Part shown: one piece after another, positions 37,401 to 49,400 of the stretch
Position numbering within the stretch: the stretch's first letter is position 1
How the letters are laid out: each line of letters begins with the position of its first letter
From: Ifrita kowaldi
Taxonomy: Eukaryota; Chordata; Aves; Passeriformes; Cinclosomatidae
Length of the DNA stretch: 64,000 nt
Direction of reading: 5' to 3'
Assembly: GCA_013398055.1 (NCBI GenBank)
Contig: VZRS01001522.1
Coordinates: 310,001-374,000 of the forward strand
The notes under the pieces: generated by a model
The model's database searches: none
What the model saw: the letters and a program-made list of their open reading frames with translations, nothing else
Told to the model about the DNA's origin: nothing
Position numbers and translations under genes: made by a program

Positions 37401-40400
37401 GGAGGCTCAGGAGGGACCTGATCACTCTTCTGCATGAAAGGAGTTTGTAGAGAGGTAGGGATTGGTCTCTTTTCACACAAATGACTGTAGAAGAGGAAAT
37501 GGCCTCGTGTTGTGCCAGTGGAGGTTTAGATTGGATATCGAAAAAAATGTCTTCACAGGTGGTCAAGCATTGTACTAAGGTGCCCAAGGAAATGGAAAAT
37601 GGTAGAGTCACCATCCTTGGAAGTGTTCAAAAAAATGTGTGGATGTGGCACTTGGGGATGTGGTTTAGTTGTTAACTTGGTAGTGTCAGGTTAAGGGACC
37701 CAGTGATCTTAAAAGTCTTTTGCAACCTTAACAATTCTGTGATTCTATAAATTTTAAAATATGCATATGTTTTTGGGTTTTTTAATACATTAAATTAATT
37801 AAGCATTCTGGAAATAATATTTAATTCTGTAAACACACACTGCAAATGTATGTGAATTACAAAAATTTAATTTTGTCTTTGGAAGTGGTAAAATTCTCTT
37901 TTGTAGTTACCTTTTGGGATCGCTGCTCAAAAGTGCTATTTTCTTTAGTACCAGGGTATTTTCTTTATTACCAGATGTGTATTAACAGGTTGTGTTTATT
38001 ACCTTCTGTTGGAGTTCACTTAAGCCTCTGTAAGTGTTGATGGAGTTTATCATCCTCTGGTATAATGTTAAGATTTAAATGCATTGCATATGGGAAAAGT
38101 ATTTGCAGGACATTTTCTGTTTGGTTTTTTTTTCAGACCTGTGGATTAAATCCCTTCTTTTAATGGCCTTGCCATCTCAAACATAAAGCCAGTTCAATTT
38201 GGGCTTTAGTCCAGAAGCTAGTGGCAAGAGATCTTGTATGGTAGAAAAGGATATAAAAGGGGCACACACTTTCTGTTTTAGCACCAAGTAGTTCAGCATG
38301 GACACTTAAAAAGAAGCAAAAAAAAAAAAAGTCCTTTCCCAGTACATTCTTTATCCAGCAGAAGCAGCAGAATGATTGCTTTTGTTTTCTGAGATCATGG
38401 GGAAATGTTGTTTTGCCACTTACAGCTTCTCTTGGTATTCTTTTTAGTGTTGGTTTTGCAGTGAAGGGAGTAAGAAGAAACTTCCCTGCACAGAGACACA
38501 GGACAACAAAAAAGCTGGCAGGGAAACATTTGCTTTTCAATATTGGATTAAACATACTCCTGTGCTATAAATATTTTGGTCTAATGGTATCTATGAATTT
38601 TATTGCAGTAGCCCTTAGAGGTCAAGGTGAGGGTTACTGACTTGAATTTGCAGCTCTGACATGTCAGTTAGGACACAACTGTTTGGGCTTTGAGACTATT
38701 AATGAAAATGTGCCTAATTACTATGGAAGAGTAAGCTGGAAGTAATAGTTCTAGCCATGGCTTGTTCTGGCCAGGATGAGGTGACTTGCAGGTGAGACTA
38801 GATGGAGTTATTGTGTATGATGCTCTTGTGTAGGGAGCCAGGAGATGGGCCCTCCTACTGCACAGTGTTCATGCAGTAGCAAATTGGTTTTGCAGAGATT
38901 GTGGTCACTTGTGAGGAGACTTGGCCATTAGACTCTGTTCTGGGTGGAAGTCTGACCTTGGTAGCATACAATGCTTAGACAAGCTTCTCCCCTCATATTT
39001 TCAAAATGAGGCAAAATAATTTTTTGATTTCAGGGAAAAATGTTTGCTGATGATCAGTTGTGCATGAAAAAAACTAAATTCCTTCTTTGAAAGAGTGACC
39101 AATTCATGTATTTTTCCCTCCAGATAAAATGAATAGATGAGAGCTGCTGCATAAGGCATCAGCAGAGTGAGTCAGTCAATGCCACTTAGTGAATATCTAG
39201 TTCAGATGCAGGAGAGGGTTAATACAAGCATGAAGGTGGCTAAAGGAAACAACTGTATTTGATTATCTTTTGAAAAAACCACCCAACTCCCTCCCCTAAA
39301 ACAGCAAAACTAAAGAAAAAGTTGGAGCAAGATATATTAACAATAAGGAAGATTTCCCAAGGACTGAACTGACACTTGATTTTACATTGTTTTCAGTAAT
39401 GACCTTGGCACCAAAAACATTGTAATTTTCTGATGAAAAGTTGTAGGGTGTTGTCAGTGTATGAGAATTGAGGAAGTGCATCTGTAGAACACATGTACTG
39501 GGGCCATGTTATTAAATACAGAAAAAAAAATCCAGTAAGACCATGCATGTGAAGCTAATAATAAGCTCCCAGGAAACAGCAGATACTCTTATTTTCACAG
39601 CATGATTAGCTGGAGAGAAATGCAATGAGAGCTGAAGATATTTTGGGGAAGGTACTCTACTAAGAATGAGGTGCAATTAAGGCATTGTACCAAGTCCTTC
39701 CTGCTGAGATGTCATTTGAAATATTACATGCAATTCTGGCTATGTATTCAAGAAACATTGATTTAACATGGTTGAAATTCAGTTAAGGGAATACTATGGT
39801 AATAAATAGCCTTTTAAGAAGAGACAGAAATACTTCAATATGAGGATAAGATGTGCAGCTTAGACTAGCTAGAACAAATGTAGGAAACTCCAAAAAAGCT
39901 CTTGCATCTTGTAGCGAGCTCCTGGAGCACTCTCCTTAGTGAAACAGTAGAATGGGGTCAGAATGAGGGACTGTTTTCACAGTAAGCTTTCATCCAGTAC
40001 TGGAAGGATATAGGAGGTAGGTAGGGGCCTGTAGGAAGACTGGATTTCAGGACTGAACATGGTGACTTAAAGGTTCTTTCTGGTCCTGTATGAAATGTGC
40101 TGAAACAGTAACTGAAAAACTGAGCCAAAACCACTAAGTATCTATAATAGCTTGTGACTGTTGTGGACAGGAAGATATGTATGTGTGTTCCATAATTTTA
40201 GTCAGAAAGATTCGTGTTCTGTTTAGGTATGGTTCATGATACTAGCTCTGATGTTGTGCTAGTTCCAAAGGACTTCTGAGAATCCAGATTTACTAATCAA
40301 AATGTACCCACCTGAGTTTGATACTTACTATTCTCATTCTTGTGGATTAAGTGATGTAGTATGTATAGATTTTGAATTTTTAATAAATGTGAAAAATGTA

Positions 40401-43400
40401 TCTTAAAATTGTATGTCTTAGAGCATTTTCCAATTTGTGTTAGTTCCTTGGTGAGAGTGAAGAGGTGAAAGTTCACTTTTAATAAAGAACACCGTCTAAT
40501 GCTATTTTAAGTAGTTGGGGGATTTAAAGCTCTCTGTAAGTAAATTGCTTAGATGTCTTCTGCGAGGTTCCACCTTCAGTTATTAACAGTATTGGGTTAT
40601 GTAATTGAAAATGAAAAATTGTTATTGTGAAGACTTCTTACGGGCATGTCTATGAGCAAGGGATATTTTTAGTCAAGTTCTTAACAATGAAAAAAATTTG
40701 TTTACTTTCTTGACATATTTTATCTAATATAATGCTGGGAGCACTGCTACGTTCTTATCAGTCAGCATACTTAAATTAGTAACTTAATTCTTACACAGTA
40801 AATGAATGATAATATTTTCTCTGTAAGTTAAAAATTGCACTGGCAGTAAAAAAAAGTCTTTGTCTTTCAGATGGTAGAAATGGGATAATCTGCCAAATGC
40901 AGATATGTAGGATTTAGTGAGATTGTTTTGAACATGATAAGAATTTTGGTGACCTTTATTTGACTTTTGCATAGTTCAGATGCTGCTTGCATACAAGATT
41001 TCTTCTGCGGTATTTTTGCTTCTCATTCTTTCCTCTTTCTTTTATTACTCTGTCTAATCTACAAGTAGCTAATCTACAGTACACTTAATTTCAGTTTTCA
41101 GGGGTTTTTTACCTTATCCATTTGTATTCCCCCAGCAGAGAGATAGCTAGGGTGATTGTTGTATACATTACTGTGGAAATGACTGTTCTTGAAACATGGG
41201 AAAGGAGAAATTGTCTTCTAATCAAGCTGTGCCAATGAAAGAGAAATCGCCTTACAGGAACTGAAAATCAGTAAATAAGAAGCAAACATTTCCTGCCCCC
41301 CAAAGAGAAAAGAAAAACCAATTATTTCACAGATGAAAAGAATGGTTAACTGAATGTTAAAATGCTGTGTCTGAAATAAAACCAATTTATGGATTCTTGG
41401 TAATTTTACAATGTTTTATTGATGTGGGAGTTTTATTTGTGTTTTGTTCTTTACAGTTGCCCTGTGGTCATCGGTGTAAAGAGATTTGCCATTCAGGTAG
41501 CTGTCCTCTCAACTGCAGCCAGAAGGTTAAACTGCGATGTCTCTGTAAGAGACTGAAAAAGGTAAATTTGTAAGTTGCAGTTTTTGAAGGTTGTCTATTG
41601 TTTCCATGTTCCTGGTCCTTGTATGGACGGATTATGTGGATGCTGCAGATTGGAATAGGGCTAGTTACTATAGTAGAGCTGTAACAATTCACATCAGCTG
41701 AAGATCTGGGCTGCTGTATCAGAAGATTCACTGGAGAATATAAAATCTTGTTAATTCTAAAATGTGTTAGCTGCCTGAATTACAATAGCTTTATCTTCAT
41801 GGACACTTGAATTTTTGTAGTTTTGGGGAAGAATACTCAGATGACCTGGAGTGATTTGAGAATAAAAATGACATTTTTATGATGATATTGGGAAAGTTTA
41901 CAGAAGTTGGAATTAGCACAGATGTTGTGAAACCTGAACTAATGTAATTAATTAAGGTTCGCTGCAAACCTATAAGCAAGTGCAGGCATCAGCATCCTTA
42001 GCTTCTAAAAAAGATAAAGACAAAGTAATATAACAAGTTTACTACCACTGTTATGAGGGGAACAACAGAAATTGATATGAAGTCTTGACAAATAATAATG
42101 TCTTAATGAAAACAACCTTATGATCTCTCTTGATTAAAAGCTGTTTAAATTACTCTTCTGGACCCAGTTAACTTCTGAGCCTTCCAGCATGTTGCAGTTC
42201 CCCAGAGTCCTCAGCTTCTCCAAAATATGTCTTGTGTCCAGAGTGTCTTGCAGGTGGGGTGCTCAGCAGGAGAAAAGATGACATATACAGAACAAGTGCT
42301 TAAAATTGACCAGCCTCTGCTTACAGATAACCACTTTGTTGTTTTTTAAAGTTTCTTCAATACTAGGAGAAGGGGAGAAAAGATGAGCGAGAATTACTTA
42401 ATTTCCCCCCCCATGACCAGACTTTGTCCTGTAATCTGAGCCAGTTAAGATAATGAATATGAAATTACTGAGACTCTTTATGCCAGAGGTTCAGAAGGTT
42501 ATCTTACTTGTCTAAGGCAAACAAATGAGTAAAGAAGAGAAAAATTAAACTGGACTATTGATTTATTCTTCCATTCAACTTAGCTTATTAGAAAGAAGGA
42601 GGAAAAAAAGGACAATTTAATACATAATTACAGGTTCAAATAACATTCAGTCATTAGCTTTATTTTATATGTAAACCCAATGTTTTACTAAATAAGAAAA
42701 TTTTATTATTTTCAGTCATTAGCTTTATTTTATATGTAAACCCAATGTTTTACTAAATAAGAAAATTTTATTATTTTCATAAAGAAGTTGACAACTAAAG
42801 TCTTATATGGGGAAATGATTATAAAAGACAAATTATACTTAACAGGAAGTACAGTGCAGCAAGATACAAGAAGGGCAAGTTTCACTGGAATGCGATGCGT
42901 TATGCAAGGAAATGAAGCGGAAAGCGTATGAGGTAATGTATCCATTGTAGCTATAATTTCTTCTCAGATCTTCAAGAAAAGTAGAAAAAAGAACACATTA
43001 TTTTTCAAGGCAGTACCTGCAGAAATGCAACGTAAGTGGATGTGCTGTTGAATAGTAGCTATTTTTTCAGACTTGAATTTATGAATGGTGTTAATTAACT
43101 CAAATACTGTTTTAGAACAGTATTATGTTATTTTCCTTTTTTTTTTTTTTTAATTGGTTGGAAAGGATTCTTTCCTCTTTCACTGAGAGCAAGTGATGAT
43201 CAATGATAAAATAGTCATTAATGCTGTAAGATTAGAGTCAGGCTGCTTCACAGGGCATTGTAAGATCTGTCTTTCCAATGAAGATTTTGCAGCCGTCAGT
43301 TGCTCAGCTTGTCCAGTGTGGAGTATAATCCTGCCACATGGTATTAGTTATCCTATGCTGGAAGAATTGAGAATTTCCAGCAACTGCGGAATACTACTTA

Positions 43401-46400
43401 GGCTGCTGTAAATGTGACTTCTCCCTAGCTCAGCTGTTTTATGAACTAAAGACTTCGCTGTGTGCTGTCACACAGAGAGGCAGGATATGATCCTTGCTCT
43501 TATAAAAACATGAACAAAAAGAATTGATGCATAACTTGCTTGGGTTTTATCAGGTAAGTATTGGATGTGATAAGCGTACAACCCCAAGAACTCAATGGGT
43601 AAAGCTGACAAGTCAGCTTCTGCTCAGATTTTCAGGATTGATTGACAAGTTCCAACAAGTATCACACTGACCAAATCTTGCAACTTTGCAAGCAGGTTGA
43701 ATGCTAAAACTCTTGGGATATGCCTTTTGAAAATCCCAACCATAACAAACAGTAAGAATGTGAAGATAAGTTCGTAGGATATGGAGTCCTTCCCTAAAGC
43801 AGGGTGAACTCACAGTAAGACTGCATGAGCTGGACCCAGCAGCATGCTCAGTGTGGTGCAGGGTCAGTGCTGTTTGACTGTAGCAGATACTACTACCAAT
43901 TTCTCGCCCCGATGTTGTAATCCACAGGGAGAAATAGTCTAATGCAGTGAGCAAATGGCTACAAGTTTCTCCTGTAAGCAGTGCCACAGACATACTGGAT
44001 GGCATAACCTAGCTATGTGTACCTTCCTCACAGAAGAATGCGTATTTACTTGTTTTGGGGTTTTTATAGAGAGTAAAGAAGTTTTATTTAAATTCTTTGT
44101 AGGCACTTTTTGTAGCCTGTGTTGACTTACTATGCAAATGACATACTAGAATGGTCTCTTATTATAGGCACTTTATGGAAGTAGTTTATTTATGTCTATT
44201 ACTGTTTAATGTGTCCAGACTGGAAAAAAATTGTTGAAAACTGTAGACATTTACAAAGATAAATTAGTTTGCATGTTTGCAAAACAGCCATAAATTTCCA
44301 AAACCGAAGTGCTTTAGTTCTTAATAAAAGTTTTCATGTCTGGCACCTAGTGAATAAGGACTTCTTACTCATGAGGTGCCTAGGAATTGAATGTGTCTTT
44401 TGCTGTACATTTTATTAAAGAAATAGTTCTGGAAATGTTTTCCCATGCTGTGATTATAATAGTTAAGGTTCCCTTTATCTGTGTGCATTATACCTATGTA
44501 TCTTATACAAATATGACCACACCAGTGTAAAAAGAAGCTTTTCTGTTGCTCTTTTCCACATTGGAAGGTCACTTTTTCTTTCGTAGCTGAAGTTTTGCCA
44601 TTAGATGGCAGTGAGAAACGAGGGAGCTCTTTGTGTAGTTTTTTGCAGACCAGACTTTCAGATTTCAGGTGGGCATGGTCCTTTACACACATTTCTAAAT
44701 AGACTCTGCCATTGTATCTAGATTAATGAAATTATCAACAGTGCTTTTATTTGATACAAGGTTTAGTAATTTAAAAATTTGTCTGAAAACCTGCAAATAG
44801 GACTGTGCTTTTGACCTTGCCCTCAGTGCCTGCTGTTTGAGCTACAGGATGCTAAAACATGAGCTAGTGTGCTTTCTCCTTAGTCATCAAAAGCTCTTGA
44901 ATTGGAGATTATTTGTAACCAGCTCTACCTGTGCAAACAGTATTTAGTAAACTATTTTCATTGTTAGTATGCAAATCGTCCAGCTTCTAGGATCAAGATT
45001 TTTTTCATTTCAAGTTATTAATCGGTTTTTGCATCTAACTTTTCTAAGGTAGTGATTCAGTGACTGCGATGCTAAAAGCCCAAAATATGTATAAAAAAAG
45101 GGAGATACTTAAACTTCCCCCATGTACTCTTTCTGTTACTGCTATTACTTAGTGATCACTGACTGTGGGAGCTTAAGAGGGTGAGATGGTGTCTTTCTGT
45201 CTAATGGCCTTTGTTGGATTTATCTCCTATTAGCATGCCTGGTTGTTTTTCAGTTGACATAAACTTTTGGCATCTGCAAATGTCCTGTAGCACTGAAATT
45301 CTAGATTTAGCCAGATACTCTGTGGGAGTAGAATACTTTCCTCTGTTGTAAGCCAACCTCCTGGTAAATTCATTTTATGCCTTTGCATTATGAAAAATAA
45401 TTATTGGTGTTTTATCCCTATTTGGCATCTGCACACTCCTCAGGATTTGGTGTCCTGTTATTCACCTGATGAATCCTAGTTATGGATCTCTTCAGAGAGA
45501 AGCCACTCCATCCTGTTGTCTTTTGTATATGTTCAGGCTTCATAGTTATTTGTTATTGTGGGACCAAAATGGAATGCAGGTGGCTAAGCTTCAAGTATGT
45601 GGCGCGTTTACGTATTGACAATTTTTTCTGCACCATTTTTTTCTTAATACTTTTTAGCATTTAATTTTCTCTCTTGAACACTACAAAATATTTCTATAGA
45701 ATTATCAATTGTAACTTCCATGACTTCTTTTCATCTGACTTTTGGATGGTGGAGCTCATATGATGGGAAGTTTGCATACTTTTGCTGAGAACCATTCTAT
45801 AGGAGTAGTTATGACTCTGTAAGAAAATAGGTGTAGCTGCTGTTTACAACAGTTTATTATAACTTCGTGTGTCTGGACAGATGAAAGAAGCAGAAGCCAA
45901 AGCTGCTCTTGAAGAGGAGAAGCGAAGACAACAGGTATTAACCTTTCTTCTTCCTCATCCACATCCTTCCGACCTTGTTCTTCTTAGTAAATAATCTAAT
46001 TTACATGCAATTAAGGTTGTATAGTTTGTAATGTGGTATGCACAGTCATTCCTGTCAGCTGTTACCATACTCTGTGTGCTGTAAATTATTTACAATGGTT
46101 AAGAGACCATGTTTTCCCAAACAATTTTCATAATTTTGTGCAAAATGGTAACCTTGTATTCCTATAAGTTTGTGTAATGTAATTTATTTTTAAAATATTA
46201 AGTACGCTTTATTTTAATCAAACACTTCATACAGCGTAGACACCACAGAATACTGAATAGCCTCTGCAAGATTTAAATATTGGGTGAAGCTCCCCTTCAC
46301 CCCCCTCCCATCATGAAAGAACACGGACAGCGAGATGAGTCTTTGTCCTTCAAGGTCTCCGGGGTGGGGATGAAATGTGTATTTACTGTAATTGCTGTTG

Positions 46401-49400
46401 ATGGCCAGGGTATGTGGTAGGCATTGTAATCCACAAAGCTGCTGTGCCAGCTGCCTGGAGGTGCTGATACTAATCACATTCAGGCAGACACTCTAAGCTC
46501 AGTTGGTGGTGATGGCTAGGTCAGGTTTGTCATCTGGAGTCTGCCCACCTTCCAGCCAGTTTGTGCATCTGTGCCTGTGCCTGTGTGAGCATTTGACACT
46601 AAATCATACTCCCAAGTCCAGTGTGTGCTTTCTGACTCCTTTTACTCAATTATCACAGCATCTGTGTATTTAGCTTAGGCTTGTGTTTTCACCTGCATCT
46701 CACACTCTGTTTTTATCAGGGGTCAGTGGCTTACTCCCTGCTTGACAGGGAGGGAGCAAGGGAGGCTTACAGAGCTGATCCACTTGTGCCATTTCCCCAG
46801 TCTCTTTAGGATAGACAGTTTCTCTGTGGATCCCAACTTCTGTTACACACACTTGGTAAATCCTCTGAGCAATTAATGGAAGTGTTACATTTACAATGCT
46901 CTGGCGAGGCCTGTTTTTGCTTGTCAGAGGGGAACCTTGTCTTCTCATCCTGCAGGAAAAGCATGGTTATTTGTCTATTGTCCAGGGCACCAGGCACTGT
47001 TTTGTGATCATCCTGCAATATTTATTGCATTCATATCTCAGCTGTCTACAGTATTGAGCACATATTCCCTCATATAACTCCTAGGCAGTTCATCTAATTC
47101 TTCTTGCTCTCTAAGCTGACCCTGGAAATGTTACTTCTGGCATATAGGTCAGGAAGTGTAACTTGTGTACAGATGTCTGAAACATCTTGGGCAGAGGAAG
47201 TCTGTAGGTGTTGGTTCTGCAAGCTAAGTACTGAAATGTGCTAATGGGCATTTAAACATGTAAAGAGCACACTTACAGTTCTAGAGCTAGAAAGCCAAAG
47301 TTGCTGATGTTTGTCTTGCACTGTGTTCATACATTCCAGAAGGCATCCCACCCAATTATTAATGATTTCTAATCAAAATCACTTAACTTACAGTCCTTCT
47401 AGTATAAAGTCATAGTAATTAGGCTTCTCTGAAACAGTAGCAGATTCACTCCACCCACATAGTGGGCTGGAGTTTGGCTGGATTCTTCAGCAGTGATTAT
47501 TTCTCTCTGCAGTTACACCACCATTGCTTTCTACTTGTACCTTCTCTGAAGTCTCACAGTTCCAGCCCAACAGTAGTAACTTCATGCAATATACGGCAAC
47601 TGCTCCTGCATATGTGTTTTGTGATGGACGCAACTTCAGGGATAGAAAACTTCACCTATACATAATGAACCCTATTAAAAGGTTAATTAAAGAGTTGTGA
47701 GTTATATAGTGCATTAGGAAGCAGTAGCACAAAAACAGTAAAAAAAAAAAGAAAGGACAAAACAACTTGTAAAAAAAAGAGGGACAGCTGTAGCTAATAA
47801 ATAGGCTCTAGAACTGCACACAAGTACTAACCTCAACTGCTGCAGCCTTTTTATGTAACGTTGGTTCCTGTCCAGTTTGAACTCATAATCTGCCATCTGT
47901 TGATGGAAATTGGAGGACATCACTATCGTAGGATGTTGAGTCACATTAAGAGTATATTTTTGAGTACACTCCCTTTCTGACAAAAGTTCGTGTCTTGTAC
48001 CATCTTCCTCAATGTCGTTAGCACATTTTTATAGAGTGTTCATTAGCACTGTTCATCTATTAGTCACAGTTTCTTAAACCTATTTTGATTAATACTTCAT
48101 TAAATGTTTTATATACAAATTAGTGCTCTACTAAGTCTGTGCATTTATATTTTGGTATTTGCTGTATTTGGTAGCAACTTCTGCTCATACCATTTACAGA
48201 TGGAATCACTTGTTTCTTAGTGGAAGAGACGGCTTGGCTAGGCTTCTTGTCATGGCCCTAGCAGCCAAGCTTCCCTTCTGCTTCTAATTCAGAGGCACCT
48301 GTGAGGCCAGGGTTTTCACAATTGCTCGAGGTGGAAAAAAGATCAGTGCTTTGATTATTTAACAACTCAGACCAAGCTCTCTCTGTCCCTCACTATTGTA
48401 AAAGATTTGGTTACATTTTCAAGCTAACTGTTGAGAGTTTCAATACTGAAAGTTAGGGTCTTGAATCTGAAGTGTAATTTATTGAGTTGTATGAAAAATT
48501 TTGTTTCCTTTTTTTGTACAAAGAAAAAAATTCTAACAGATCCTTAGAAGTTAAAAAGTCAAGTGCTCCCCTCCCCTATTAATAAAAATATATCCTCACT
48601 TTCAGAAAATACACTTTGTGACTGTTACTTGCTTTCATTTAGCTGCATTTTCCCATGGGAATGCTACTCCTTTCAATGCAGAAAGGATATAGTGAATAAC
48701 ACATGAAAGAACAAAATCCAGTGCCTGAGCAACACTAAACTAGAAGTATAACTTGAGTATACAGTATAAATAAATAAATTTCATTTTACTTTTAATATGT
48801 TTATATACAAAGAAGTTAGGTTCTTATCTAAATAAAAACCCTAGGCTTGTTTAGCTTGAAAAGTTGAGGTCGTTTGAAGACTGGGTACAACCATCACTTC
48901 AGAGGTCATTAAGGTGACACTTCAGGAATGTCACAGTTACACCAAATCTGTAGGTAGCTTTTCAAGGGTAGTGATGGCTTCTCTCTCATATTCTGTGCCT
49001 ACAAATCTTTTTTCATTCTGTGTTTTGGTTTCTTTTGTTATATATTTATTTTTAGACAGATTTTTACAGAGTTCACTAGGAAAGCAATTCAATAGCTATT
49101 ACATAATTTCATTTGAGCCCTACATTTTAATTCAGATTATTGCAATTCATGGAGTTTTCTGCTTTTAAAATTTACAGATCACAAGTGTATAATAACTGTA
49201 GAAACCCCAAATTTTACTTAGTGTCTGTCTAAAATGAAATACTGCCATGTTGTGTATAAAACCATAAAAACTCTGCCCTTGCCTCCAGATTTTGGATTTT
49301 GAAACACTGTTTCATTAAAATACTTTGCTTTTCTAAGGGAGGATTAGCTAGTTGAAAGTAATCTTGTTTCAAATAGGCTGTGTGACTTTGTCTGAACTCT

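Larger units (their letters stand above)
36433..37810 (+). repeat. 1.38-kb tandem duplication, copy 2
   Basis: Near-identical to the preceding 1.37 kb. The differences I saw are in the first 50 bases: 'tttgacttc' against 'tttaacttt', and poly-T length. The rest appears identical, including LTR, target duplications and CR1. Confidence 0.97.
32205..41456 (+). other. NFXL1: NFXL1 intron 18 (9.25 kb)
   Basis: Largest intron. Contains the 1.38-kb tandem duplication (35058-37810) with its solo LTRs and CR1 copies, and a degraded CR1-like stretch at about 39630-40110. The stretches 32205-35057, 37811-39629 and 40111-41456 are AT-rich unique DNA where I see nothing else. Confidence 0.7.

Noticed and set aside
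35783..37614. Two identical 150-codon minus-strand open frames and paired 64- and 68-codon frames
   Set aside because: They lie within or antisense to duplicated CR1 sequence. They are duplicates of repeat DNA, not a paralogous gene pair.
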